From: an uncultured delta proteobacterium
GTDB taxonomy: Bacteria; Desulfobacterota; Desulfovibrionia; Desulfovibrionales; Desulfovibrionaceae
Assembly (NCBI GenBank): GCA_900079685.1
Contig: LT599018.1
Coordinates: 1,634,970-1,698,969 of the forward strand
DNA length: 64,000 nucleotides
Direction: 5' to 3'
A model generated the notes under the pieces. The model did no database searches. It was not told the origin of the DNA and worked only from the letters and a program-made list of their open reading frames with translations. The position numbers were made by a program, and so were the translations under genes. Positions 39,614-48,942 of the stretch are shown here, one piece after another; positions within the stretch are counted from its first letter, which is position 1; each line of letters starts with the position of its first letter.

Positions 39614-41482
39614 ATGCTCGATCTGATACGCCATCGCGCCCAATCCTGGGCCGTCAAGGTTATTTTCGGCATCATCATCCTCGTCTTCGTCGCCTGGGGC
39701 GTGGGCAGCAACAACCAGAGCGGCCCGGGCACGGCGGCCACGGTGAACGGCAAGCCCATCCTGATAGCGGATTTCCAACGGGAACTCCGCGCCGAGGAAG
39801 AACAGTTCCGCGGCATGGCCCCGGACGCCTCCGCCGAACTCATGAAAAACCTCCGCCTGCCGGAAAGGGTTCTGGAACGGCTGGTCGTCCGCTCCCTGAT
39901 CGAACAGGAAGCCAAACGCCTCGGCATTACCGTCACGCCCGTGGAATATGCCGCCTATCTGCGGGCCCAGGGCATTTTCAACGGGGACGACGGCAAGTTC
40001 AGCCAGAAGCGGTATGAACAGTTTGTGGCAAACCAGGGCAGAAACATCGCGGAATTCGAACAGAGCCAGATGCGCGCGCTCCTCGCCCAGAAAATGCAGG
40101 GGTACGTCACCTCCGCCGTTACCGTAACGCCCGAGGAAGCCCGCCGCCGGCTCGGCTTCGAGCTGGAAAAACGCGTTGTTTCTTACGTGCTGTTCGCGGC
40201 GGACGGCTACCGGAAAGACATCACCATTACGGACGACGCCATCGCATCGTATTACGACGCCAACCTGGCCCAATTCTCCCAGCCCGCGACTATCGCCGTT
40301 TCCTACCTTGACGTGACCCCGGCCGCTCTCGCCCCTTCCATGGACGTCGCCGAGGCCGAAGTGGACAAGGCCTATGCCGCCGGTCCTTTGCAGTACAATA
40401 TCCGCCAGGTCCAGCTTCCCGTCCCCGACGGCGCGGACGCCGCCACGGAAGACGCGATGAAGGCCAAACTCGAAATCGTCGCCACGGCCCTGCGCGCGGG
40501 CACGGACCTTGCCGAAGCGGCAAAGGACCTGGTGGCGGAATTCCCCGACGCCCGCATGGGCGAGACCGGCATGATGGAAGCGCGCCGCATCCCCGAGGAG
40601 ATCCTGGGCTCCCTTGCCGGCCTGCACAAGAACGACGTCGCCGCCGTCGTCAAAATGGAAAACATGCTGGTGCTCTCGCAGTTGCTTGCAACGGACCCCG
40701 ACTGGTCCCAGCCCGAGGAAACAGTCAGGGCGGCGCTCCGGCTGGCGCTGGGCGAGGAAAAAGCGTCTCTGGCCTTCCGGGACGTGCAGGCCCAGGCCGA
40801 GGACATGGTTGCCATCGGCAAGCCCCTGGCGGAAATCGCCAAGGAACTGAAGGTGGACATCAAAACCACCAACCCCGCCCCGCGCGAGGAATTGGGCTAC
40901 GCGCTGCAACTGCGCAGGCCCGAGCAGCTCTCCCTGTTCGAAGGGGCCAAAGGCTCCCTGGTCAACGGCGTGCTGGAAACTCAGGAAGGCTTCGTGGTGG
41001 CCGAAATAGGCGATACCGCCCCCGCGGGCGTCAAACCGCTGACCGAGGTGCGCGACCTCATCCTTGAAGTCCTTACCCAGCGCGAAGCGGAAAAGAAATC
41101 CGAGGAAGCCGCCCGCGCCGTTATAGCCGAGTTTGCCAACGGCATCCCGGCGGCTTACAAAGACAAGGTTATCACCTCCGAACCGTTCACCCGCCAGAAC
41201 AATATCCCCGGCCTCGGGTATGCCAAAGCGCTTTCCGACGCCATATTCGCGTCCCCGGTGGACGTCTGGATGAAAGAGCCCTTTGCCACATCCAAAGGCG
41301 CGGTCATTGCCATGCCCACGGAAGTCATTCCCCTGAACGACGAGGAATGGGCGAAAATCGAAGCCAGAGCCGTGGAGGTCGTCCTCAATTCCAAAAGAGG
41401 ACAGGCCATGAACGCCTATATCGCCGACCTGCACAAAAAGGCCGAAGTGCTCGTGCCCCACAAGGAACTCTTCGGGCAATAA
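39614..41482 (+). CDS. ppiD: PpiD-like periplasmic peptidyl-prolyl isomerase/chaperone
   Basis: A 622-residue membrane-anchored chaperone. Residues 1-35 hold a cytoplasmic start (MLDLIRHRAQSWAVK) and one membrane helix (VIFGIIILVFVAWGVGS). The SurA_N/PpiD chaperone region follows (ATVNGKPILIADFQREL, LERLVVRSLIEQEAKRLGI). A degenerate parvulin-like region at about 250-370 lacks a clear full set of catalytic residues. It assists folding of exported proteins. The ATG at 39614 has CGGAG upstream. It is monocistronic with a strong terminator. Confidence 0.87.
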   Translation: MLDLIRHRAQSWAVKVIFGIIILVFVAWGVGSNNQSGPGTAATVNGKPILIADFQRELRAEEEQFRGMAPDASAELMKNLRLPERVLERLVVRSLIEQEAKRLGITVTPVEYAAYLRAQGIFNGDDGKFSQKRYEQFVANQGRNIAEFEQSQMRALLAQKMQGYVTSAVTVTPEEARRRLGFELEKRVVSYVLFAADGYRKDITITDDAIASYYDANLAQFSQPATIAVSYLDVTPAALAPSMDVAEAEVDKAYAAGPLQYNIRQVQLPVPDGADAATEDAMKAKLEIVATALRAGTDLAEAAKDLVAEFPDARMGETGMMEARRIPEEILGSLAGLHKNDVAAVVKMENMLVLSQLLATDPDWSQPEETVRAALRLALGEEKASLAFRDVQAQAEDMVAIGKPLAEIAKELKVDIKTTNPAPREELGYALQLRRPEQLSLFEGAKGSLVNGVLETQEGFVVAEIGDTAPAGVKPLTEVRDLILEVLTQREAEKKSEEAARAVIAEFANGIPAAYKDKVITSEPFTRQNNIPGLGYAKALSDAIFASPVDVWMKEPFATSKGAVIAMPTEVIPLNDEEWAKIEARAVEVVLNSKRGQAMNAYIADLHKKAEVLVPHKELFGQ

Positions 41483-41504
41483 CGGCAGCCGGATATGCCG
41501 CATG

Positions 41505-41544
41505 CCGGGCAGCGCGCTTTTGTGCGCTGCCCGGTTGTTTTTTT
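41505..41544 (+). terminator. rho-independent terminator of ppiD
   Basis: An 11-bp GC-rich stem (41505-41515 with 41524-41534) is followed by TTGTTTTTTT. Confidence 0.9.
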
Positions 41545-41628
41545 ACAAAAAGTAATTATGGTTAAGCGAACAAAAATGCTTCGGCCAGGCTTGGCGCTCC
41601 CGAAGCGCATCAGGCTTGCGAGGTATGC

Positions 41629-42693
41629 ATGAGATCTTTTGCCGCCGCTCTGTTGGCAGCAGCCGTCTGCATTCTTTTTCCCGTCACGGCGCCCGCGGCT
41701 GAAAAACCCGTCACGGTCGGGTTTGTGTATATCTCGCCCGCGGGGGAAGTGGGCTGGTCCCATTCCCACGATCTGGCCCGGCGCGCCCTTGCCGCCATGC
41801 CCGGCGTGACCGCCGTATTCAAGGAAAACGTGCCCGAAGGCCGCGAAGCGGAACAGGCTATCCGCGAGATGGCGCAACAGGGCTGCGACATCATCTTCAC
41901 GACCAGCTTCGGGTACATGGACCCCACCCTCACGGTGGCCAAAGAGTTTCCCGCCGTCACCTTTCTGCACTGTTCCGGGTTTAAAACCGCCCCGAACGTC
42001 AGCACGTATTTCGGCCGCGTCTACCAAGTCCGTTTCCTGACGGGCATGGTGGCCGGGGCCATGACCAAATCAAATATCATCGGGTACGCGGCCGCGTACC
42101 CGATCCCCGAGGTCATCCGGGGCATCAACGCCTTTACCCTCGGCGCGCAGGCCGTGAACCCCAAGGTCGAGGTCCGCGTTGTCTGGACCAAGACCTGGTA
42201 CGATGAAGCGAAGGAAAGGGACGCGGCCATGAGCCTCATTACCGGCGGGGCGGACGTCGTCGCCCAGCATCAGGATTCTCCCGCCGCGCAGCAGGCCGCC
42301 GAGGCGCGCGGGGTCTACTCGGTCGGCTACCACACGGACATGAGCGCGTTTGCGCCGAAAGCGCACCTCGTCGCCGCTGTTTGGAACTGGGTTCCCTTTT
42401 ACAAGGACGTTCTCGCCAAGGTCCGCAAAGGCGAATGGCGGTCTTCCGACAGCTGGCCCGGCCTGGAAAGCGGCGTCGTGGGCCTTTCCCCCTTCGGCCC
42501 CATGGTGCCCCAGGCTGTGCGGGACAAGGTCCTCACATGCAGGGACGCCATCGCCCGCGGCGCCATGACGGTTTTTACCGGGCCGATCCTTGACCAGAAC
42601 GGTAAAATCCGCATCAAGGCGGGCGAAAAGGCCGACGACGCGACCCTGCTCAATATGAACTGGTTCGTTTTGGGGGTTACCGCGACGCTGTGA
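41629..42693 (+). CDS. BMP/PnrA-family substrate-binding protein
   Basis: A 354-residue periplasmic protein with a signal peptide (residues 1-24, ending TAPAAE). VGFVYISPAGEVGWSHSHDLARRA, IFTTSFGYMDPTLTVA and the AQHQDSPAAQQAAEARGVYSVGYHTDM block are typical of BMP-family nucleoside/lipoprotein-antigen binding proteins of ABC importers. No ATPase or permease gene is adjacent, so it is an orphan here. The ATG at 41629 has a GCGAGG site. A hairpin follows the stop. Confidence 0.87.
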   Translation: MRSFAAALLAAAVCILFPVTAPAAEKPVTVGFVYISPAGEVGWSHSHDLARRALAAMPGVTAVFKENVPEGREAEQAIREMAQQGCDIIFTTSFGYMDPTLTVAKEFPAVTFLHCSGFKTAPNVSTYFGRVYQVRFLTGMVAGAMTKSNIIGYAAAYPIPEVIRGINAFTLGAQAVNPKVEVRVVWTKTWYDEAKERDAAMSLITGGADVVAQHQDSPAAQQAAEARGVYSVGYHTDMSAFAPKAHLVAAVWNWVPFYKDVLAKVRKGEWRSSDSWPGLESGVVGLSPFGPMVPQAVRDKVLTCRDAIARGAMTVFTGPILDQNGKIRIKAGEKADDATLLNMNWFVLGVTATL

Positions 42694-42718
42694 CCCGCCC
42701 CCGCCGTTTACAAAAGCC

Positions 42719-42749
42719 GCGCGCGTTCCCCCTGGCGGGGAACGCGCGC
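42719..42749. terminator. hairpin between convergent genes
   Basis: A 13-bp stem (42719-42731 with 42737-42749) and a short loop; no T tract follows. Confidence 0.6.
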
Positions 42750-42791
42750 TGTTCATGCCGGGCCGTATCCGAATGAACGGATGCCCGATCG

Positions 42792-43019
42792 TTATTCCTT
42801 ACTGTGGCCGTAAACACCACCGAGAATGGCGCCGGCAGCGCCGCCGATAAGGGCGCCGATGGTGCCGGAGCCGCCAGCTATGGCGCTGATGCCCGCCCCG
42901 CCGGCCGCGCCGAGGGCCGCGCCGGAAAGGGTTCCCTGCTGGGTTTTCGACATATTCGTGCACGCGGGCGCGGCCATGAGGCAGGCCGCAAGTGCGAGAG
43001 CGGCAATACGTGTTTTCAT
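42792..43019 (-). CDS. small glycine-zipper lipoprotein
   Basis: A 75-residue exported protein. Residues 1-20 are a lipoprotein signal with Cys at the end of LMAAPAC. The rest is a glycine-zipper (GAALGAAGGAGISAI, GALIGGAAGAILGGVYG) that inserts in or associates with the outer membrane. It ends GHSKE, as many YMGG-like proteins do. The ATG at 43019 lies 21 bases after the preceding stop, so the two small envelope genes may be co-transcribed. Confidence 0.82.
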   Translation of the reverse strand: MKTRIAALALAACLMAAPACTNMSKTQQGTLSGAALGAAGGAGISAIAGGSGTIGALIGGAAGAILGGVYGHSKE

Positions 43020-43040
43020 GATGTCATCCTCCGACGTTGA

Positions 43041-43514
43041 TTACTGCGCGAAGCTGGCTTTAAGGACATCGTACCGCTTTGCCGCATCCTCACGCTCGTT
43101 TTTGGAAAGCTTCGGCCGCACATAGAGGCGCCCGAGAGTCTCAATGACGGTCATTTCCATGGCCTTGGGATTCGCCACGACATAGTCGTTCACGGCGTTG
43201 TCTATTTCAGGGATAGACACGCCGGAGAGGCCGCGAACCCATGTGGAAACCGTGCTCTGCGATATGGGCAGCTCATTTTTCCCCTGCCAGGCGTGCTCCA
43301 TTTCCAGCATGGCGACAAAGCCCATGAGGAAAGCCCGCCGTTCCTGGATTGTGGAGTTTTTCCAATGTTTCAATTGCACGGCCGGGACGGAAATCGCCGA
43401 AACCGTGCCGGGCGACGTCGCAATCGTGTCCTTCGCCGCCGACGCCGCCGGCGGAGCAAACGAGATCAACGCGGCTGCCGCGAGGCATACCATGAACGTG
43501 TAAGCTGAACGCAT
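43041..43514 (-). CDS. exported protein of unknown function
   Basis: A 157-residue protein I cannot name. Residues 1-26 are a signal peptide (MRSAYTFMVCLAAAALISF ending ASAA). The mature part has HWKNSTIQERRAFLMGFVAMLEMEH in two helices, then WVRGLSGVSIPEIDNAVNDYV and ETLGRLYVRPKL, the last two looking like conserved blocks. The ATG at 43514 has a strong AGGAGGA site; a longer frame upstream has none. It precedes the glycine-zipper gene, so an envelope role is likely. Confidence 0.78.
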   Translation of the reverse strand: MRSAYTFMVCLAAAALISFAPPAASAAKDTIATSPGTVSAISVPAVQLKHWKNSTIQERRAFLMGFVAMLEMEHAWQGKNELPISQSTVSTWVRGLSGVSIPEIDNAVNDYVVANPKAMEMTVIETLGRLYVRPKLSKNEREDAAKRYDVLKASFAQ

Positions 43515-43640
43515 ACTCTTCCTCCTGTCGTAATATGGAAAACCGGGGCCGTGCGCCTGGGTACAACAGGCACGGCAACACATACGTCTTCAATCTGAGT
43601 ATATACGCTACTCGTGGCGATATGGCTATTATTTGGCCGC

Positions 43641-43673
43641 AAAAAAAAGCTTCCCCGCCAAAACAGCGGGGAA
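43641..43673 (-). terminator. rho-independent terminator of the epimerase gene
   Basis: An 8-bp stem (43651-43658 with 43666-43673), followed on the minus strand by GC and a run of eight T. Confidence 0.8.
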
Positions 43674-43740
43674 ACCGGAAACAACGCAGCGCTACCGTGC
43701 GCCGCCATCCTATATGGTCGACGATACGGCGCGCAACGCC

Positions 43741-44766
43741 TCAAAGATTATGCGCGTACCAGTCCGCCGCGAGGCGGAGCCCGGCGCGGACACTGTATTC
43801 GGGATCATACCCGAGAAGGTTCCGGGCCTTGCCGATATCCGCCAGGGAGTGGCGCACGTCCCCGGCGCGGAAGTCCCGGTACGCGGCCTTTGCTTCGGCG
43901 GCCGCCGGGGTGAACCGCGCAACCTCGTCCCGGATGGCGGCGAAAAGTTCGTTCAGCGTCGTCCGCTCGCCGAAGGCCACGTTGTAGACCTGGCCGAAAG
44001 CCTCGTCATGCGCGGCTGTCGCGGCCAGAATATTGGCCTGCACGCAGTTGTCGATATAGCAGAAGTCCCGCGAGGTCTCGCCGTCCCCGTTGATATGAAC
44101 GGTATCGCCCTTGAGGAGCGACGCGAACCACAGGGGAATGACGGCGGCATAGGCGCCCTTGGGGTCCTGGCGTTTGCCGAACACGTTGAAGTACCGCAAC
44201 CCGATGCTGCGCAGCCCGTAGGCCGAGCCGAACACATCGGCATACAGCTCGTTCACATACTTGGTCACGGCATACGGAGAAAGGGGCTTGCCGATCCTGT
44301 CCTCGACCTTGGGAAGATTCGGCTCATCGCCATAGGTGGAGCTGGACGCGGCGTAGACAAACGCCGACACCTTCGCGTCGCGGGCCGCCACCAGCATGTT
44401 CAGAAAGCCGGTGATGTTGCACTCGTTTGTGAGCAGGGGGTTCTCCAGCGACCGGGGAACAGAACCAAGGGCGGCCTGGTGCAGCACATAGTCAACGCCC
44501 CGGCACGCCTCCATGCAGGTTCCGAGATCGCGGATATCCCCGGCGATGAACGAGAAGGACGCCCAGGCCTCTTCCCCCACGCTCCGGCGCACCATTTCCA
44601 GATTGGCCATGTGGCCCGTGATGCAGCTGTCCAGGCCGGAAACCCGCTGCCCGTTCGCCAACAACGCTTCCACCAGGTTTGATCCGATAAACCCGGCGGC
44701 GCCCGTCACCAGCCACACCTTCGGCGACTGCCGGAGCGTGGCGAAGGTTGTTTCATACTGCCGCAT
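43741..44766 (-). CDS. UDP-N-acetylglucosamine 4-epimerase-like (WbpP/Gne type)
   Basis: A 341-residue extended short-chain epimerase. [16 protein letters not shown] is the NAD-binding motif near residue 20, and the catalytic YxxxK is YAVTK in the segment [28 protein letters not shown] and [21 protein letters not shown] are typical of WbpP-type enzymes that act on UDP-GlcNAc/GalNAc for surface polysaccharide. The ATG at 44766 follows AAGGAGG; an upstream frame to 44823 is not needed. No partner gene adjoins it. Confidence 0.88.
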   Translation of the reverse strand: MRQYETTFATLRQSPKVWLVTGAAGFIGSNLVEALLANGQRVSGLDSCITGHMANLEMVRRSVGEEAWASFSFIAGDIRDLGTCMEACRGVDYVLHQAALGSVPRSLENPLLTNECNITGFLNMLVAARDAKVSAFVYAASSSTYGDEPNLPKVEDRIGKPLSPYAVTKYVNELYADVFGSAYGLRSIGLRYFNVFGKRQDPKGAYAAVIPLWFASLLKGDTVHINGDGETSRDFCYIDNCVQANILAATAAHDEAFGQVYNVAFGERTTLNELFAAIRDEVARFTPAAAEAKAAYRDFRAGDVRHSLADIGKARNLLGYDPEYSVRAGLRLAADWYAHNL

Positions 44767-44922
44767 GGCATCCTCCTTGCGCATAGTCGTGCGCACAGTA
44801 CGCGTCTTTTTTTCTCTTGCCAAGGCGGCGGACGGGGAAAATTGACATGCACCGGGTTTTATGGTCTGCTCCCGAAGGTTTTAGTATGTATACCCCTGCT
44901 CTTCGCGCCACGAGGTAGCCGC

Positions 44923-46233
44923 ATGCCCCCCTCCTCCGGAAACCCGGTATTCTACGGGTGGAAACTCAGCGTTTTGATGTTGTTCGGCAACTGTATGTTC
45001 CAGGGCGGCGCCATCTACCTGATGAACGTCTTTATCCAGCCGTTCGGGGAACTGTACGGCTGGAACCGGGGAGAACTGGGCAGCGCCCAGGGGCTCGGCT
45101 CCTTTGTCGGCATGGCGGCAGCCCCGCTTCTGGCGTCCTTCGCCATGCGGATCGGCCTGCGCAAAACCATGCTCCTGGGTTCCCTGTGCGGGGGCTTTTC
45201 CCTCATTATGCTCGCCAGAATCCCGGATTTATGGCTGTTCACCCTGAACTTCTGCCTGCTCTGGGCGGCGAGCCAGGCCTGCGGCGGCGTGCTGGGCAAC
45301 GCGCTGATGAGCAACTGGTTCGTCCGCCACCGGGGCAAGGCCTTTGGCCTTGCCAACTTCGGCATGTCGTTCGGCGGCGTTATCCTGCCGTTCGCCGCCC
45401 TTTTCCTGACCAACACGGTCGGGGTGCAAACGGCCTGCGCCATTCTCGGCGCCATTGCCCTGCTGGTGCTTGTTCCCGGGGTATGGTTCCTGGTGCGCGA
45501 CACGCCCGAGGAACTGGGCATGCGGCCGGACGGCGATACCGCGCCGGACGCGGCGGGGGAAAAAACCGATATGGCGGCCCCGAACGCCGGAGAACCCAAC
45601 CCCACCGTCAGCGAATTGCTGCGCAACCTTCTGATCTACCGGGTAGGGTTCGCCTTTACCTTCGGCATCCTGGTCGGCGCCGGGGCCGTGGCGCAGCTCA
45701 AACCCCGCATCAGCGACCTCGGGTACAACGATGCCACGGCCATGGCGTTTCTCTGCCTGACGGCGCTGTGCGCGGCTTGCAGCAAATACGGCTGGGGCTG
45801 GCTGGCCGACAGGCTCTCCCCGATCCGGGCCGCGCGGATGCTGTTCGTAACCGGCGCGGTTGCCATGGCTCTCGCTTTTTTGCCGCAGAACATCGTCACC
45901 GTCGCCCTGTTCGCCGCGCTTTCGGGCCTGGCCATGGGGTCATGGACGCTTTTCCCGGCGGTGCTCGCGGACATTTTCGGCCGCGCCCACTTCATCGCGG
46001 TCTACCGGGTGGCCTCGGTTTTCGTTTTTTTCAAATCCTTCGGCTACATCATCATGGGTAAGTCGCATGAGCTGACCGGCACGTATGACGGCGCCTACCT
46101 CGTGTTCTGCGCCCTGTTCGCCGCCGCGTTTTTCCTTATCCCGCGCGAAGGCACGAAATACAGACGGTCCCCGGCCGCGCTTGCGGAAAGCGCCGTGGAA
46201 CCGCCGGCAGGGAAACCCGCCGCGTCAGCCTAA
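44923..46233 (+). CDS. MFS transporter of the oxalate:formate antiporter-like group
   Basis: A 436-residue carrier with 12 hydrophobic segments and a hydrophilic central loop near residue 200-225. YLMNVFIQPFGELYGWNRGELG near the N-terminus, the loop motif GLRKTMLLG and NWFVRHRGKAFGLANFG fit the OFA-like monocarboxylate group. The substrate is unknown. The ATG at 44923 has CGAGG upstream. Its stop overlaps the end of the convergent amidohydrolase gene by 9 bases. Confidence 0.85.
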   Translation: MPPSSGNPVFYGWKLSVLMLFGNCMFQGGAIYLMNVFIQPFGELYGWNRGELGSAQGLGSFVGMAAAPLLASFAMRIGLRKTMLLGSLCGGFSLIMLARIPDLWLFTLNFCLLWAASQACGGVLGNALMSNWFVRHRGKAFGLANFGMSFGGVILPFAALFLTNTVGVQTACAILGAIALLVLVPGVWFLVRDTPEELGMRPDGDTAPDAAGEKTDMAAPNAGEPNPTVSELLRNLLIYRVGFAFTFGILVGAGAVAQLKPRISDLGYNDATAMAFLCLTALCAACSKYGWGWLADRLSPIRAARMLFVTGAVAMALAFLPQNIVTVALFAALSGLAMGSWTLFPAVLADIFGRAHFIAVYRVASVFVFFKSFGYIIMGKSHELTGTYDGAYLVFCALFAAAFFLIPREGTKYRRSPAALAESAVEPPAGKPAASA

Positions 46234-47022
46234 TAACGCATCCGCGTTCCGCATGAGCGCTTCCATTTGCGCGTCGGAAAAGGCAAAGCGCTGTTGCTGT
46301 TTGGGGATTTCCTCGCCGGGGTCGAACAAGGGGTAATCCGAGCCGAAAAGCAGCCGTTCAAAGGGATGCCGCGCGATAACGGCTCTCGCTGCCGCCTCCC
46401 CGGTCCGCGCCGTGTTCGACGTATCAAGCCAGATATCTTTGCCCGCCAGGGCGTCCAGGGCCACCACGCCGTCCGCGTACCCGCCGAGGTGGGCCGCGAT
46501 GATCCGCGCTTTCGGGAACAGGGCGATGAGCTTCGCCAGCTTGTACGGGCTTGCCGGGTTGGCTTCCAGCGGCTTTTCGCAGCCCACGTGGCACATGAGG
46601 ATGAACCGCTCCCCCACAGCCTCCATGACCGGGAACAGACGCGGGTCGTCAAAGGCCAGGTTCTGGAAATTGGGGTGGATCTTGATCCCCGGCACCCCGG
46701 CTTTTTCCAGCCGGTCAAGCTCTTCGGTCCAGCGGGCGAAATCCGGATGTACCGAGCCGAAACAAACCACCGCCGGTCCGGTATCCCGGGCGCTTTCCCG
46801 GCGGGCCAGACCGACGGCGAAGTTGTTGGCCGGGATGACCTGGTCAGCGGTCAGGGCCGTCGTGTGGCAGACCACGCGTCCGATACCCGCGCGTTCCGCC
46901 CGCGCGAGCAGGTCCTCAAGCGTCCCGGTTCCCGGAGGGGTGAACCCGAGGGCGGCCAGCCGCGCAACGGCCTTGGCCGCCACGGCGGGGTGAAAAACAT
47001 GGGTGTGGATGTCTGTAAACAT
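46225..47022 (-). CDS. amidohydrolase-family metal-dependent hydrolase
   Basis: A 265-residue TIM-barrel protein of the amidohydrolase-2 group. The N-terminal HxH metal ligand is in MFTDIHTHVFHP. GIKIHPNFQNLAFDDPRLFP, MCHVGCEKP (His), IIAAHLGGYADG (His) and LLFGSDYPLFDP (Asp) supply the remaining barrel ligands. It may hydrolyse or decarboxylate a cyclic or carboxylated compound; the substrate is not clear. The ATG at 47022 has a poor ribosome-binding site, perhaps because it is coupled to the upstream thioesterase (23-base gap). Confidence 0.85.
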   Translation of the reverse strand: MFTDIHTHVFHPAVAAKAVARLAALGFTPPGTGTLEDLLARAERAGIGRVVCHTTALTADQVIPANNFAVGLARRESARDTGPAVVCFGSVHPDFARWTEELDRLEKAGVPGIKIHPNFQNLAFDDPRLFPVMEAVGERFILMCHVGCEKPLEANPASPYKLAKLIALFPKARIIAAHLGGYADGVVALDALAGKDIWLDTSNTARTGEAAARAVIARHPFERLLFGSDYPLFDPGEEIPKQQQRFAFSDAQMEALMRNADALLG

Positions 47023-47045
47023 GCGGGTGCGCCTGTGAGCGGGAG

Positions 47046-47480
47046 CTATCCCCGCAATATTTCCTTGAGCCAGTCCGGCGCGGGAACGGGGCGGCCCGTC
47101 TTGTCCACGCAGGCGTGCTGGGTCATGCCGGTCGCAAGCAGGGTTGCCTTGTCCCCGGCGAAAAATTCGTAGGAGAAGGTCACGGAAGCCCTGCCCCATG
47201 CGCTGATCCAGACGCGTACATAGGTGAGGTCGTCGTAGCGGGCCGGGGCGCGGTACCGGCACGAGGCTTCCCGGACGGGCAGGTAGATGCCGCGCTCCTC
47301 CACGGCGCTGTAGGACATGCCGTGGGAGCGGATCAGGGCGCTGCGCGCCCGCTCGAAAATATGCAGATATTCCGCGTAATAGAGGACGCCCATGGCGTCC
47401 GTTTCACCGTAGGACACCCGGTGCTCGTGCCAAATGCCGCCCGCTTCCGGGCAGGCGGCGTGCTTTTGCCCATCCGTCAT
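47046..47480 (-). CDS. YbgC-type 4HBT acyl-CoA thioesterase
   Basis: A 144-residue hotdog-fold enzyme. YGETDAMGVLYYAEYLHIFERAR carries the catalytic Asp of the 4-hydroxybenzoyl-CoA thioesterase family. It hydrolyses short- or medium-chain acyl-CoA. The usual tol-pal genes are not adjacent. The ATG at 47480 follows AAGGA; a longer frame to 47522 lacks a site. Confidence 0.88.
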   Translation of the reverse strand: MTDGQKHAACPEAGGIWHEHRVSYGETDAMGVLYYAEYLHIFERARSALIRSHGMSYSAVEERGIYLPVREASCRYRAPARYDDLTYVRVWISAWGRASVTFSYEFFAGDKATLLATGMTQHACVDKTGRPVPAPDWLKEILRG

Positions 47481-47583
47481 AATAATATCCTTGTATTCCG
47501 ATTGCAAAAATACTATTCGCATATCACGTTCGCTGAACGCAGCACTCTATGCCATCCCAACGCAAAAGCCAAGACGGACACCC

Positions 47584-48798
47584 ATGAAGCAGAGTTCCCT
47601 CGCGCGCGCCGCGCTCTATCTTTTTCTCGCCGCCTCCCTCGCCGCCCCGCTCGCCGGATGCGGCAAAACCGTCCTGCCCTCGGCCAACGGGCAAGGCGCC
47701 AACGGGCAAATTGCCAACGGACAAGGCGCCGCCCGGGGGCCCGTGGCGGCAATGCCGTCCCTGTTCACGCCCCTGGAAACACACGCGGCGGTAACGCTTG
47801 CCGATGCCGAGGCCCTGCGCCTCGTCCGGCAGCTTTCCCCCCGCCAGCAGGGCCTCTCGTCCTGGCGGGACATGGACGCGGCGGTTGCCCGCAGCCTGTC
47901 CTTCGCCCGGAACAAACCCGCGAACGGCGCGGCCCTGTCCTTTCCGGGGCTCACGGCGACGTGGGGGGACATCGCCCGCAGCGCGGAGTTGCTCCAGCGC
48001 CTTCTGCCGTCCCTTGACGCCAAGCCGGAACTGCTCGCCTCGTCGTTCCGCTGGGTGCGGCTGGGGCCGGACTTTTCCTTCACCGGGTATTACGAACCCA
48101 CGCTCGCGGCATCGCGTAAACCCACGGGCAAGTTATCCCATCCTCTCTACAAACGGCCGCCGGACCTGCGGAACGGCGTCCCCTACTTCACGCGGAACCA
48201 GATCGACCGGGGCGGCGCGTTGCGCGGCAAGGGGCTGGAAATCGCCTACGTGGACGAAACCGACGCTTTTTTCCTGCACGTCCAGGGTTCGGGCCGCCTG
48301 CGCTTCCAGGACGGGTCCGTCATCCACGTGCTGTACGCGGCCAAGAACAACAGGTCCTATGTTTCCCTCGGCAGGGTCATGAAAGAACGCGGCCTGCTGC
48401 CCGAGGACGGGGTCAACATGAAGGCCATCCGCGAGTACCTCGCCAAAAACCCCGGTCAGCGGGCCGAGCTGTTCGACGAGAACCCCAGTTACGTCTTTTT
48501 CCGGGCGGAGACTTACGGCCCCATCGGCAGCATGGGCGCGGTGATAACCCCCTGGGTCAGCCTGGCGGTGGACAGGCGCAGCGTGCCGCAAGGGAGCGTC
48601 GCCATGATCCTTACCCCGCTGCCCGGACCGGACGGAAGGCACACCCGGCCCTTCCCGGCCCTGACGCTCCCCCAGGATTCCGGCGGCGCCATCAAGGGCC
48701 ACCGCATGGATTTGTTCTGCGGCGCCGGGGACGAGGCCGAGCACGTCGCCGGGCACCTGGACGTCAAGGGGGCCGTGTACATCCTACTCCCAAAATAG
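47584..48798 (+). CDS. mltA: membrane-bound lytic murein transglycosylase A
   Basis: A 404-residue outer-membrane lipoprotein that cleaves peptidoglycan to 1,6-anhydro ends. Residues 1-23 are the signal with lipobox LAGC. Just after it is a short repeat (NGQGANGQIANGQGA). The MltA domain shows FTGYYEPTLAASRKP and FFLHVQGSGRLRF, followed by the C-terminal 3D domain with LPQDSGGAIKGHRMDLFCGAG, whose aspartates are catalytic. The ATG at 47584 lies close to the window's divergent thioesterase start. Confidence 0.92.
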   Translation: MKQSSLARAALYLFLAASLAAPLAGCGKTVLPSANGQGANGQIANGQGAARGPVAAMPSLFTPLETHAAVTLADAEALRLVRQLSPRQQGLSSWRDMDAAVARSLSFARNKPANGAALSFPGLTATWGDIARSAELLQRLLPSLDAKPELLASSFRWVRLGPDFSFTGYYEPTLAASRKPTGKLSHPLYKRPPDLRNGVPYFTRNQIDRGGALRGKGLEIAYVDETDAFFLHVQGSGRLRFQDGSVIHVLYAAKNNRSYVSLGRVMKERGLLPEDGVNMKAIREYLAKNPGQRAELFDENPSYVFFRAETYGPIGSMGAVITPWVSLAVDRRSVPQGSVAMILTPLPGPDGRHTRPFPALTLPQDSGGAIKGHRMDLFCGAGDEAEHVAGHLDVKGAVYILLPK

Positions 48799-48878
48799 TA
48801 GTATCCGCGCACAGCGATACCCTATTCCATAACCACACCCTCCCCCAATTGCAGTTTTTTGAAAAAGGGGTTGGGGGT

Positions 48879-48931
48879 CCGGGGGAAGGGGGAAAAACTT
48901 TTTCCCAAAAAGTTTTTCCCCCTTCCCCCGG
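48879..48931. repeat. 25-bp perfect inverted repeat (REP-like hairpin)
   Basis: Positions 48879-48903 pair without mismatch with 48907-48931 around a CCC loop. The ribosome-binding site of the next gene (AGGAG, 48933-48937) begins two bases after it. The arms alternate G/A and C/T blocks, and similar G-rich sequence precedes it (48865-48878). It could be a dispersed REP-type element, a terminator for mltA, or a translational attenuator. Confidence 0.75.
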
Positions 48932-48942
48932 CAGGAGCACCC

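Noticed and set aside
41592-41607. GG-N10-GC sequence before the BMP gene as sigma-54 promoter
   Set aside because: The TT before GC is missing and the bases are part of a small hairpin.
48859-48942. TTG start extending the FAD dehydrogenase
   Set aside because: It would encode residues from the hairpin and lose the normal glycine-rich start; ATG at 48943 has a good site.
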